DNA of 34,751 bases from Bacteroidales bacterium (GTDB lineage Bacteria > Bacteroidota > Bacteroidia > Bacteroidales > Tenuifilaceae), in contig JAQUJY010000026.1 of the NCBI GenBank assembly GCA_028680705.1, positions 1 to 34,751 on the forward strand, in the 5' to 3' direction. How positions within the stretch are numbered: position 1 is the stretch's first letter; each line of letters opens with the position of its first letter. The notes under the pieces are model-generated. The model was not told the DNA's origin. It saw only the letters and a program-made list of their open reading frames with translations, and made no database searches. The position numbers were made by a program, and so were the translations under genes. This document shows, one piece after another, positions 17,564 through 26,380 of the stretch.

Positions 17564-18448
17564 TTAGTCTATCGGGTTAGCATAAAATTCATTTATTGAA
17601 TTGGTGTAAATGCAATAGTCAATCTTATACTTTCTTTGGAAAATGGAAGGGTTATCCACACCCAGGGGCACTAACATTAGTCCAGTGTTCCCATCATACC
17701 GTTTTCTATTAACACTAAAGTCAATCCTCTGGTCAAAACCTACGTCGAAGAAATACAAGTATTTTCCTATCCAATTGATATAGCCGTCTACCGATTCTTG
17801 CTCTACCTTACCCTTTGAGTTATGAAGTTCAATATTTTGCTTTTCAGTTAAAATTGCTTTTTGAAATTCTACAGCGTTTAATGGAACTCCTTTCAAAACG
17901 GGCAAAACATCAAATTGAGGATCAATAAAAATCCATTTAAAATATTCATTGGAGTAAACTTCTGTAACAACATGACCTGCTCCATATTTGATTTTTTCAA
18001 CATCCCTTGTTTTAAGGCTTAATACACGTGCACGAATTCCAATGGAATTTAAGCTTGCCGCTGCCAAAATCCCATATTCAACACATCTAAACTGCTTTCC
18101 AGCTTCCACTTCTTTTAGAATAGTCAGCGCATCGGATTTTGAAGGAGTGTTAGAGCCATTGTGTTCCCATTGACTGCTACTCCAATGAAGTATGGTTTTT
18201 ATTTTTTCAATTTCACTAGGCAAGGTTGAAGTCAAAGTGTCCAACCCATAGTTTTGCCGCAATTCCCTCAAGTATTCATTATCCAAAGTGTCTGAATAGT
18301 AAAACTGATAGCCTTTTGTTGATTCTTCATCTGAGAATGCTATTTCCTTTACTTTTTTAGATGGACTATAGTTTATTGCTCTAAAAAATGAAGAGCAACT
18401 ACTCAATAAAAGGCAACATAAAATTAGTGCTATGTTTTTCATGCTCAT
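17564..18448 (-). CDS. Transglutaminase-like lipoprotein
   Basis: A short signal peptide ends in the lipobox LLSSC (Cys18), so this 294-residue protein is predicted to be lipid-anchored. Residues 75-180 form a transglutaminase-core fold with a plausible Cys-His-Asp triad: C122 in FRCVEYG, H159 in GAGHVVTEVY and D176 in IDPQFD. Such domains in bacteria are usually cysteine proteases or amidases acting in the periplasm; the substrate is unknown. It lies 61 bp downstream of the DUF2807 gene on the same strand and may be part of that transcript. ATG 18442 is an alternative start two codons in. Confidence 0.8.
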   Translation of the reverse strand: MSMKNIALILCCLLLSSCSSFFRAINYSPSKKVKEIAFSDEESTKGYQFYYSDTLDNEYLRELRQNYGLDTLTSTLPSEIEKIKTILHWSSSQWEHNGSNTPSKSDALTILKEVEAGKQFRCVEYGILAAASLNSIGIRARVLSLKTRDVEKIKYGAGHVVTEVYSNEYFKWIFIDPQFDVLPVLKGVPLNAVEFQKAILTEKQNIELHNSKGKVEQESVDGYINWIGKYLYFFDVGFDQRIDFSVNRKRYDGNTGLMLVPLGVDNPSIFQRKYKIDYCIYTNSINEFYANPID

Positions 18449-18509
18449 ATCATCTACATGTTAACTGGGGGTTCTTTATATGTCACACAACTTATTTTTA
18501 ATGGATAAA

Positions 18510-19250
18510 TTAGTCTGATTTTCTCGACCGAATAGACCCCCCGCTCGATGTTTCCACCTTTTTAAGACTAGCCCCCTCGTTATAGCGAATTACTGAACCT
18601 GATGTTGCGGATACTTCCAGTTCCTTACTATTTACATTGGCATTTGAACCTGCATTAGCGCTAATAACTAGATAATCAACTTCCATTCTTTGTGACTTTA
18701 ATTCACTCCCAGCATTTATAGATACTTTCATCTCTTTACATGTCCCTACCAAAGTTGCTTTGCTTCCTGCATTAATGGATGAAACTATAGTATCGAAGTT
18801 CCCAATTAATGAAAGTGAGCCTCCCGCATTTAGCGTAAAATCAAGGGATTGGGAATGTATTGTGTCCTTTGATGTTAATTTAGCACCGCTCGAAATTGTA
18901 ATCTCTTCTACCATAGGGGCAGTTAGTTTGCAGTTAACTTGTTTGCGTCTAGATGTGTTGTTTTTAATTTTTAGCGTCTTATCAATCAGGCTGGTTTCTA
19001 TATTCTGCATTAAATTCGAATCGGCTTCAATGATCAATAAATTTGATTCTCCCAGAATATATTCAATACTTAGACCCCCTTCAATAATTAATTTGTCAAA
19101 GGGTTCAAAGGTTTGTTCCTGAGTTATAATATTACCATCGCCTTCAATAATAAAATCTTTTAATTTTACTTTGAAAGTAATGGCCACAGCAGCTATAAAT
19201 ACTATTAAGAGGGCTAATGCTGTGAGTAAAATTTTATTGCTTGTTTTCAT
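18510..19250 (-). CDS. DUF2807 (GIN domain) envelope protein
   Basis: This 246-residue protein has an N-terminal hydrophobic segment (about 7-27) acting as a signal or anchor, then a DUF2807 domain. Its repetitive beta strands give regularly spaced motifs such as LTSKDT, LNAGGSLSL, INAGSKATL and INAGSELKS, as expected of a right-handed beta-helix or adhesin-head-like fold. The basic tail ends RSRKSD. The family is common in Bacteroidota with no proven function. It lies 75 bp after the GntR gene, so it may be read from the same promoter. Confidence 0.82.
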   Translation of the reverse strand: MKTSNKILLTALALLIVFIAAVAITFKVKLKDFIIEGDGNIITQEQTFEPFDKLIIEGGLSIEYILGESNLLIIEADSNLMQNIETSLIDKTLKIKNNTSRRKQVNCKLTAPMVEEITISSGAKLTSKDTIHSQSLDFTLNAGGSLSLIGNFDTIVSSINAGSKATLVGTCKEMKVSINAGSELKSQRMEVDYLVISANAGSNANVNSKELEVSATSGSVIRYNEGASLKKVETSSGGSIRSRKSD

Positions 19251-19325
19251 GATTTTAAGTATTTAGATTTTGAAAATTTCTTGTCTTAAATTGACTTTTC
19301 AGTGAAGTTGTAAAATGGTGCTATT

Positions 19326-19685
19326 TTAGCTAATCGAATTTTTGTAAAACTTCTCCATCTCTTCGTATTTTATTCCCAGCAAGTACATATTTCTAAAAAA
19401 CTCAGGAACGGTTTTACTCATAAACTCTTCGCGTTTATAATCAAGCGCTTTACTATGCCCCTGTTCGCTTACAAAATATCCTATTCCTCGTTTATTAAAA
19501 ATAATCTCCTTGTTTTGCAAAAATTCGTAGGAGCGCATTGCAGTATTTGGGTTTACCTCCATAGACACGGCAACATCTCTCACCGACGGAATACGGTCGT
19601 TGGGTTTCCATTCTCCCGATAGTATGTTTTCGCAAAAAATATCGGCTATTTGAATATAAATGGGTTGTTGTTCAGTGAATATCAT
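19326..19685 (-). CDS. GntR-family regulator, YtrA-type
   Basis: This 119-residue protein has a winged helix-turn-helix at about residues 8-72 (IPSVRDVAVSMEVNPNTAMR, then the wing KRGIGYFVSE) and only a short helical C-terminal tail, as in the YtrA subfamily that controls ABC exporters. It is the last gene of the ABC cassette, starting 1 bp after the permease gene with its own GGAGG site. A near-perfect inverted repeat at the cassette promoter (21298-21321) is its likely operator, implying autoregulation. Confidence 0.9.
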   Translation of the reverse strand: MIFTEQQPIYIQIADIFCENILSGEWKPNDRIPSVRDVAVSMEVNPNTAMRSYEFLQNKEIIFNKRGIGYFVSEQGHSKALDYKREEFMSKTVPEFFRNMYLLGIKYEEMEKFYKNSIS

Positions 19686-19686
19686 A

Positions 19687-20442
19687 TTACACCTCCCTCT
19701 CTTTAAATTTAAAATAGCTTACGATAATAAAGAATGGAACCATTAATCCATAGTAAGATACCTTTGCTATATATGGTATTGTTACAGTAAATAAATGGTC
19801 GTCGGTTAATTGAATGTTGTTGGAATCTATTCCTGTTTTTCCAAATAGAAGATATGTAATAATTACGCCTAAAACTCCCATAATCATAGCAAAAACAAAA
19901 ACGGATAAAATTGTTTTAATAAAATTATTTCTTTGGAAGAAAATGGCACCAAAAAAGAACAGGCTCTGTGCAATACAGTAATGGAGCAAGATATTAAGGT
20001 GCACCATACTAAATGGGTTAAACACGTAGAATGCAGTTTTAAATATCAGGGTTGATAGTGCTGATAAAACTATTGACGATACTACTAGGGTTAACGAGGC
20101 CATTACAACGTATCCTGCTGAAGATAAAAGCCAGTAGGATATAATTTTCTCGCTGGGGTTTGCTGGAAGCATCATATAGAGCCAACCACGGTGTTTCGAG
20201 CTAATTTCTTTAAATATGCTTGAGGTAAACATTACACCCCCAATAAAAAGAATAACTTCTCCAAGAGAAATAAAAACATCTTCTGAAAAGTAATTAGTGC
20301 CCAGCGTATTCAGTAGACTAATAATAATGAGGATACTGCCAGCTGCAGCAAAGTACATCAAGTATGGCCTTAAGTTAGAAAACACATGACGGTACGTTAG
20401 AAGGCCTACTCGTTTTATTGAAAAAGTATTAGAAGTTTTCAT
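19687..20442 (-). CDS. ABC-2-like permease subunit
   Basis: This 251-residue integral membrane protein has about six hydrophobic helices (around 28-48, 56-78, 105-135, 145-165, 175-195 and 225-243). It lies between an ABC ATPase and a YtrA-type regulator with 1-2 bp gaps, so it is most likely the membrane half of an exporter. The family cannot be fixed from motifs alone. YtrA-controlled transporters are often linked to cell-envelope stress or antibiotic response; the substrate is unknown here. Confidence 0.78.
   Translation of the reverse strand: MKTSNTFSIKRVGLLTYRHVFSNLRPYLMYFAAAGSILIIISLLNTLGTNYFSEDVFISLGEVILFIGGVMFTSSIFKEISSKHRGWLYMMLPANPSEKIISYWLLSSAGYVVMASLTLVVSSIVLSALSTLIFKTAFYVFNPFSMVHLNILLHYCIAQSLFFFGAIFFQRNNFIKTILSVFVFAMIMGVLGVIITYLLFGKTGIDSNNIQLTDDHLFTVTIPYIAKVSYYGLMVPFFIIVSYFKFKEREV
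19692..19696 (-). promoter_or_regulatory. Shine-Dalgarno site of the GntR gene
   Basis: GGAGG (minus strand), formed by the last codons of the permease gene, lies 6 nt before ATG 19685. It supports the short-gap start and coupling. Confidence 0.6.
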
Positions 20443-20444
20443 AG

Positions 20445-21278
20445 TTATGCGTTTTTTATGGCTTGGTTTATAGAATTGGCATCCTTAATTACGCCGTTAA
20501 ATAAAATCTCAAGATCAACCTCCGACTCATCTTTTGTCGATTTGTAAATGACATTGTGGCCCGATGCATGACTCTCAGAATAAATTGTATGCTCTGGCAT
20601 ATCGCCTGTAACATGCTTAAAAGTAAGATTTGCAGAAATTGCACGGTAACTGTGGTTAAAAACAATTGTACCCTTATCTACCATAACGGCATGGTCAATC
20701 ATTGACGAAAGGTCACGCACCTGGTGTGTCGAAATCACAATGCATCGATCCTCGGATGCTATTTTAGCCATTATTTTACGGAATTGGCTTTTCGATGGAA
20801 TATCTAACCCGTTTGTTGGCTCATCGAGCAATAGAAGTGGCGTTTGGGTAGCCAATCCGAACGAAACAAGAAACTTTTTTTTCTGTCCATACGACATGGC
20901 TCCTAAATTCTCATCCAGCTTAAGCTCAAACTCTCCCATTGATGTTTCAAAAAGGGAATGGTCAAAACTTTTATAGAAGGGTGCGTTCAGCTCAACAAAG
21001 CGACGAGTTGAGATTGGTGGTAAATCGAATTCCTCTGGCACTAAAAAAACAGTTTCCAGCACATTGGCATCTCGAGAACCAATGTGTAAATCGTTAATGG
21101 TAATTGTACCCTTGGCAGGTTTCAATAGCCCGCTAAGCTGCTTTAAAAGAGTGGTTTTGCCCGCTCCATTTACCCCAAAAAGTCCGTAAATCTTCCCAAA
21201 CTCAAGCGTTAAGCTCAAATTGTCGAAAAGATTCACCTTTTTGCGATACCCGAATGTGATGTTGCTTAATTGTATCAT
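20445..21278 (-). CDS. ABC transporter ATP-binding protein
   Basis: This 277-residue nucleotide-binding subunit has Walker A GVNGAGKT (35-42), Walker B LLLLDE (148-153) with EPTNGLD and an H-loop His at 185 (STHQ). The signature motif is MSYGQ (128-132) instead of LSGGQ, a change common in small ABC-2 systems. It is the first gene of the cassette ATPase-permease-GntR. The C-terminal 65 residues or so go beyond the usual ATPase core and have no obvious motif. Confidence 0.93.
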   Translation of the reverse strand: MIQLSNITFGYRKKVNLFDNLSLTLEFGKIYGLFGVNGAGKTTLLKQLSGLLKPAKGTITINDLHIGSRDANVLETVFLVPEEFDLPPISTRRFVELNAPFYKSFDHSLFETSMGEFELKLDENLGAMSYGQKKKFLVSFGLATQTPLLLLDEPTNGLDIPSKSQFRKIMAKIASEDRCIVISTHQVRDLSSMIDHAVMVDKGTIVFNHSYRAISANLTFKHVTGDMPEHTIYSESHASGHNVIYKSTKDESEVDLEILFNGVIKDANSINQAIKNA

Positions 21279-21297
21279 AATATTGATTTATAATGTT

Positions 21298-21321
21298 AGT
21301 GTACTACTGAACTACTACACT
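21298..21321. promoter_or_regulatory. Putative GntR (YtrA-type) operator
   Basis: AGTGTACTA (21298-21306) and TACTACACT (21313-21321) form an inverted repeat with 8 of 9 positions paired around a 6-bp spacer. It lies directly downstream of the -7 box of the ABC cassette, where a bound repressor would cover the transcription start. Confidence 0.65.
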
Positions 21322-21322
21322 G

Positions 21323-21355
21323 CAAATATAGGACAGATAAATACTATTATCCAAA
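21323..21355 (-). promoter_or_regulatory. Promoter of the ABC-GntR cassette
   Basis: On the minus strand TTTG (21352-21355), a 21-nt spacer and TATATTTG (21323-21330) match the Bacteroidota -33/-7 consensus. The palindromic operator follows immediately, 45-50 bp before the ATPase start. Confidence 0.65.
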
Positions 21356-21974
21356 TATTTTGGCAAATATTTATAATATTGGCAGATTAGTTTTATTAAT
21401 CCTTTCATTAACAAAACATTGCAGGCGACGAAAAATTTAGATTATTTTTTAGGAAAACAGCAGATTGCCCTTATTCTTTGTTTTTAACAAAAAGGATGTT
21501 GCTCATTAATGTTCATATGGAGAGAGTTCGAAATCTTGGCAATGATCTACTATACAAAGATTCACGATATTTTATAAATAAGTTGACTTTTAGAAACCCA
21601 GTTCGATAACAGTAATGTATAATTTCAACCGATTGTTTTATTGAAAGAAACCACCCGGGAAATGTTAGTTTTTAAGGCGTAGCAGAAACGAGTTGTAGCT
21701 TAAAAAGGTTCTCTATGTATTTCGGGTATAAGTAGCCTTCTTCATAAACTACAGGCTCGAGGCCATCCTTTCAAACAAAAGTATGAGAAATACGCCATTG
21801 CGAATAAGACATAAACGAATTAGTTTATTGTTTTACAGAACATTGAGGATACTGCACCGTCTACTGTCGAATTGCAATGACGTAAATAATTTGTTTTAGA
21901 TAGCCTTAAGGGTTTAATGTTGATCTTTAGGTGTTGCTTTTTCTCTATAATTATACGGCAAGTTTGATAAAAGA
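21356..21974. other. Long gene-free region with an imperfect inverted repeat
   Basis: About 620 bp without a coding frame of note. CGCCATTGCGAAT at 21793 and ATTGCAATGACG ending at 21882 are inverted with respect to each other and bracket 90 bp. Their ends resemble the CATTGCGA.../...GCAATGACG palindromic repeats scattered in Bacteroidota, here much decayed. Nothing else recognisable was seen. Confidence 0.4.
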
Positions 21975-22511
21975 CTAGTTCTTCTCCTCAATTTCTCGAA
22001 TCAATTTTCTTGCTCCCTCATATAAAGGTTTATAGCGTATCCACCAAATTATAAAACCAATAATTACACCCAAACCTATGCTTCCTAAGAATACACTCGC
22101 GCCCCTATCCGACAGAGAACTATTGATGTGAAAACTAACATAAACAAGTAACGCTCCAAGCAAGGCCCACAATACGCTTAATCGAAATGGTTTATATCTG
22201 TAGGCTGCTTTCTTTAGCATAACAAGAGTTGTTTGCGAGTAATCTACATTTTTGTAATCTTTGGAATAATACCTAAATAGTACTGCAAATATTAGCATGG
22301 CAAGGAAAAGGCAGAAACTACCAATAATATCAACAACAGGGCTTGCATTAATAATTTGGATTATCGTTAATATAAGGTAAGTGGGTGCCAGAACCCAATA
22401 AATTATTTGTAATGATTTAGATAAATTAGCATATCGTACATCTTCTTTTTTTAGTCGATTGGTAAACTCACTCAGGTTTACACCTCCCATTAGTTCGCTA
22501 TTTTGTTTCAT
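21975..22511 (-). CDS. Four-helix membrane protein co-translated with an ECF sigma factor
   Basis: This 178-residue protein has a charged cytosolic N-terminus (1-33), four predicted membrane helices (about 35-55, 60-82, 108-128 and 140-160) and a basic tail. It overlaps the sigma-factor gene by 14 nt and has a GGAGG site 5 nt before ATG 22511. Position suggests a regulator of the sigma factor, but I see no zinc anti-sigma motif (HxxxCxxC) or FecR-like domain. I do not recognise the family. Confidence 0.75.
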   Translation of the reverse strand: MKQNSELMGGVNLSEFTNRLKKEDVRYANLSKSLQIIYWVLAPTYLILTIIQIINASPVVDIIGSFCLFLAMLIFAVLFRYYSKDYKNVDYSQTTLVMLKKAAYRYKPFRLSVLWALLGALLVYVSFHINSSLSDRGASVFLGSIGLGVIIGFIIWWIRYKPLYEGARKLIREIEEKN

Positions 22512-23043
22512 TTTTGCCTCCTTTTAGTTTTGCTTGTAATTGTATTTTAATACGATGAATTTTTACCTTAACATTGGGTTCGGTAATGCCTATTACATCT
22601 GCAATTTCCCTCATGGTTAAGCCCTCAAGCATTAGCGATATTAAGGCTTTGTCAATTACCGATAGCATATTCAGCTCGTTTTGAAGAGTTTCAAGATTTC
22701 TTTCCTGTAGCTGCTTAGTTTCAAAACCTTCATCAACATAAACTGAACTAAGGTTTTGCGTGTCGGCATTAACCATAAGCTTCATATGCTTGTATGCTTT
22801 GCCTGTATAGGTGAGCGCCGTGTTTACAGCAATGCGATATATCCAGGTACTCATGGCCGAATCGCCCCGAAAGTTATCAAGGCTTTTCCAAATGTTAATC
22901 AGCACCTCCTGACACATATCTTTTTGGTCGTGCTCATTTGAATTGTAGTAGCCACAAATGCGTTTTATCCGCTCTTCGTTTTCAGCTACAATTCGATTAA
23001 AGTTGTCCTCCTTTTTCAATGTTCTATGTTTTTGTTTACTCAT
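22498..23043 (-). CDS. ECF-type RNA polymerase sigma factor
   Basis: This 181-residue protein has sigma region 2 at about 19-85 (DMCQEVLINIWKSLDNFRG and STWIYRIAVNTAL, with core-binding and -10 recognition helices) and region 4 at about 120-172 (MREIADVIGITEPNVKVKIHR helix-turn-helix). The linker is acidic. It is the first gene of a two-gene unit with an overlapping membrane protein. The signal it answers to is unknown, and no obvious target promoter family is visible in the window. Confidence 0.93.
   Translation of the reverse strand: MSKQKHRTLKKEDNFNRIVAENEERIKRICGYYNSNEHDQKDMCQEVLINIWKSLDNFRGDSAMSTWIYRIAVNTALTYTGKAYKHMKLMVNADTQNLSSVYVDEGFETKQLQERNLETLQNELNMLSVIDKALISLMLEGLTMREIADVIGITEPNVKVKIHRIKIQLQAKLKGGKNETK
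22517..22521 (-). promoter_or_regulatory. Shine-Dalgarno site of the sigma-partner gene
   Basis: GGAGG within the last sigma-factor codons, 5 nt before ATG 22511. The preceding bases (AAACTAAAAGGAGG) are identical over 14 nt to the site before the HDAC-fold gene. Confidence 0.65.
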
Positions 23044-23282
23044 TAGTATGTAAATTTTTAAAAAGTTACATTTTTTTATTGATTTTATTTTCAGCAGCTA
23101 ACCTAGTCTTTAGTATGGCTTTAACGAAAAATTAATTTAAATGGGAATAACGACAGGGACGGATAGTAGCGAGTTAGGTAGTAAAAGGTCAAGTTGAATT
23201 GCCTGTCCGTAGCAGAATAAAACAGGATAATATAAATTGAATAGCAGGCTAAACCCTGTTAGCTAAAAACAACACTAAACCC

Positions 23283-24380
23283 CTAGTAATTAAAGCAGAA
23301 CGCTCCTGGGATAATGCCCACCTTAAATTGTGCTACTAAGGTTCCATCGGATTTGTAACGATATACAACACCCCTTTGCACTTTGTCAATTGCATCGGCA
23401 ACATAAACCTCTGACGTGTATGGGTCAATAGCTAGACCATAATAACCACCGGAGTAGGTTCCATCGTAAGAATAAGGACTTTCGATAAACAGTTCGGGTT
23501 GGTTGTTTGAAAAAACAGCATGACGATAGACATGCCTGTTGATATAGTACAATGTATCGCCTGTGCCGTTCAACTTCACATCAGATGGCCAGTCGCCCAA
23601 CTCGAATCGAAAAACCTTTTCTACTTGCCGTGTTTTGGCATCAATGCGGATTAAACCGGGAGCTTCGTGCCCATATGGGCCTCCATAAAAGCCTCCATCT
23701 GTAACGGTCCAAATCTTATCAAACTTGTCAATTACCAATGAAGTAGGCTGCTTGAGCACCTGAATGGAATCAACCACTAGGTCGGTTTCGCTATCAATAA
23801 CCAGTATCTGATTGTCGTAACTCCAGCAATTGGTAAATACGTATTTATCGTATTGCACCATTTCCTCTGTGGGATGCTGGTAAAACTCTGCCTCATGATT
23901 ATTTACGCTTATTGCACCGGTTATCTCAAAGGTTTGTGGATTAACAATGGCGATGGACTTGGCATATAAATCGGTTACATACGCTTTTGTATCACTCAAA
24001 AAATGGATATAACGTGGAGAGATTAAGCCAGTGATTTTCCCCACATACTCGAACGTATTTACATTAATAACATAAATTTTACCGCTGTTATTTACTACTA
24101 TGTAACCTAAACTATCGCGAATTGCCATTGACTGTGCCACATCGCCCAAAGGCAAATTGTTGTACTCGTAGAAAACATCGTTTAGCACCTCTCCTGTCTC
24201 CATGTTGTAATATGAGAGAGAGGCATTTCCATACATAAAATTACCCTCATTGGTAACAAACAAACCTGTGGCAGGTATGCTAATGCTTGGACTCTCAAAA
24301 TTCCACAGCTTATCATCCTCCATGCAAGATGAAAACAGAACGAATAAAACAGGTGCAATATATCTTAATGTTCTTCTCAT
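23283..24380 (-). CDS. Beta-propeller surface lipoprotein, BtuG-like (DUF5074/YncE type)
   Basis: The signal peptide ends in LFSSC (lipid-modified Cys19), followed by about 345 residues of propeller repeats recognisable as regularly spaced blades ([57 protein letters not shown]). In Bacteroides such lipoproteins next to BtuB receptors (BtuG) bind B12 with very high affinity and pass it to the receptor. The 1-bp gap to the receptor gene and the riboswitch upstream support the same role here. It is the last gene of the operon. Confidence 0.85.
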   Translation of the reverse strand: MRRTLRYIAPVLFVLFSSCMEDDKLWNFESPSISIPATGLFVTNEGNFMYGNASLSYYNMETGEVLNDVFYEYNNLPLGDVAQSMAIRDSLGYIVVNNSGKIYVINVNTFEYVGKITGLISPRYIHFLSDTKAYVTDLYAKSIAIVNPQTFEITGAISVNNHEAEFYQHPTEEMVQYDKYVFTNCWSYDNQILVIDSETDLVVDSIQVLKQPTSLVIDKFDKIWTVTDGGFYGGPYGHEAPGLIRIDAKTRQVEKVFRFELGDWPSDVKLNGTGDTLYYINRHVYRHAVFSNNQPELFIESPYSYDGTYSGGYYGLAIDPYTSEVYVADAIDKVQRGVVYRYKSDGTLVAQFKVGIIPGAFCFNY

Positions 24381-24381
24381 T

Positions 24382-26379
24382 TTAAATATTAATCTTTAAT
24401 AAAAACATGTAATTACGCCCTGGCATTGGTCTATAAAGAACTGAGTGATAAGTTTCGTTGAACAAATTATATATTTTAAATTCTGCGGATAATTGTATTT
24501 TGCTAATGCGAAAGTCCTTTCCAAAAATTAAGTCATTCATAAAGTACGGATATAGCCAATCGCGCCTACTAACATCGTTGCTTGACGTGGTGTATCGCTC
24601 ACTGTAGGAATTGTGCTGATAGGTGATAGTATATCCTTTATATAAAAGACTAAACAGCACATTACCAGAATGTAAGGGGACATAAACTAGCTGCTTACCG
24701 TACGACTCATCACCCCACACCAGAGGGTCGCCATAATTTATGGATTGAGTGTAAGCATAATTACCCGCTATACGGTAGTTTACGGCCCCAATTGTCCCTT
24801 TTAAAGACGAGTTGAGCTCAATGCCTTGCGACAATACCCGTTTAATGTTTCGGGGCTCCCAGTACCCTTTATAGCTGGGTATCCAAATAATCCAGTTGTC
24901 AATATCGGAACGATATGCAGTAATTTCAGTCTTTAATAGTTGACCTTTTATTATTTTTTGATACTCTAATCCAAACTCAACACTTATGCCCACCTCAGGA
25001 AGTAAATCGGGATTACCGCCTGGTTGCCAATACAAATCGTTTAACGATGGTTGATGATAATTGCGGGCAATGTTTCCTTTTATCAAAAAATCGGCCTGCT
25101 TAAAAACCCGATAATCAACTCCAAAAAATGGCACTAACGGTACAAAAGCACCATCTACCCAATCCTGACGGAGCATAAAATTTAGATTTAACCTATCGGC
25201 AAAATTTTTACGGATAGCAATAAACCCTGACAACTCTTTACGCTGTTGCTCATAGCCTGTTTTTTTTACCGAATCGCGAGAGGCAACATCGTGATAATTA
25301 AAATCTAAACTAGTTTCAAGAGAAAATTTATCATTAAAACTATAGGTATATGCTACCGAATTTAAGGAACTCTTCTGTTTACTTTCCGAGTAAATAGCGG
25401 GAACTAGCCCAAATCCGGGTACATAGTTTTTAAGCGTATAATCGAGCTGCTTTTGAGAGTATCCACTCCTTAGCATAACCTTTGCCTTATCGGTATAGTA
25501 TTTCCAATCAACTACTGCCTTATGGTCATTGTCAATCTGATTGTTCAGGTTTGAGTTATCTGGTCCCTCATAGCTCGTAGCCCTTGGTATGGTTCTATCA
25601 GCCCATTGTCCCCAATACTTTACCGAAAAAACATTATTAGAACTTGGTCGAAAATAAATTTCCTGCAATAATCCATACTTCGTAAAATCGGCATTATCGT
25701 TAGTATCTAAAGGATTGGTAATTATGCCTGTTTGGGGATTAAGGTTTCCTATACCCCGATTTATAAAAGTATAATCGTTCTGTGAAAAATTATGGTAAAG
25801 CCTAGTTTTTAGCTGTACCACTTTATTGCCTCCCCCAAACTGAAAAAACTCGTCAAACGTACTATAGCTACCCACACCCTGCAGGTACTGTACACTAAAT
25901 TTATCATTCCAATCTACCCGATTACTTATGCTTATTGAACCACCCAATCCGCCACTCTGGTCGGCAATTGATGCCGTTCCGTGCTTTAGGTTCATCTCAT
26001 CAATAATATAAACGGGAATAAGTGAAAAATCGACCATCCCGGCCATTGGACTATTGATACTAATACCATTCCAGTTTACCTGCGTGTGCGATGCTGCTGT
26101 ACCTCTGAACGATGCAGTAGCCAATGCGCCCCGCCCATGACTTTTTATGAATACCGGAGTGTTTTCCGACAGCAACTCAGATAAGGATAGATTTACCTTT
26201 TGGAGTAAAACCAAGGTATCAACCTGAGTTTCCTTCATTCCAGCGGTCTCCTTCCTAAAAATACGGTCGGCAGTTATCTCAACCGTTTGTATTTGAAAGG
26301 TAGAATCCTGAATGCCCTGCGAGAAGGAAACATGCGTGAATAGAATAAGAAAAGCGATAAAGCCTATCCTCCTTACCAT
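24382..26379 (-). CDS. btuB: TonB-dependent receptor, BtuB-like cobalamin transporter
   Basis: This 665-residue protein has a signal peptide (1-20), then a TonB-box-proximal region and plug domain at about 45-150 ([25 protein letters not shown]), followed by a beta-barrel. [18 protein letters not shown] near the C-terminus is a typical last-strand region. It lacks the carboxypeptidase-like N-terminal extension of SusC proteins, as BtuB types do. Control by a cobalamin riboswitch in the same transcription unit and the adjacent BtuG-like lipoprotein indicate uptake of cobalamin or cobamides rather than glycans. Confidence 0.88.
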   Translation of the reverse strand: MVRRIGFIAFLILFTHVSFSQGIQDSTFQIQTVEITADRIFRKETAGMKETQVDTLVLLQKVNLSLSELLSENTPVFIKSHGRGALATASFRGTAASHTQVNWNGISINSPMAGMVDFSLIPVYIIDEMNLKHGTASIADQSGGLGGSISISNRVDWNDKFSVQYLQGVGSYSTFDEFFQFGGGNKVVQLKTRLYHNFSQNDYTFINRGIGNLNPQTGIITNPLDTNDNADFTKYGLLQEIYFRPSSNNVFSVKYWGQWADRTIPRATSYEGPDNSNLNNQIDNDHKAVVDWKYYTDKAKVMLRSGYSQKQLDYTLKNYVPGFGLVPAIYSESKQKSSLNSVAYTYSFNDKFSLETSLDFNYHDVASRDSVKKTGYEQQRKELSGFIAIRKNFADRLNLNFMLRQDWVDGAFVPLVPFFGVDYRVFKQADFLIKGNIARNYHQPSLNDLYWQPGGNPDLLPEVGISVEFGLEYQKIIKGQLLKTEITAYRSDIDNWIIWIPSYKGYWEPRNIKRVLSQGIELNSSLKGTIGAVNYRIAGNYAYTQSINYGDPLVWGDESYGKQLVYVPLHSGNVLFSLLYKGYTITYQHNSYSERYTTSSNDVSRRDWLYPYFMNDLIFGKDFRISKIQLSAEFKIYNLFNETYHSVLYRPMPGRNYMFLLKINI

Positions 26380-26380
26380 A

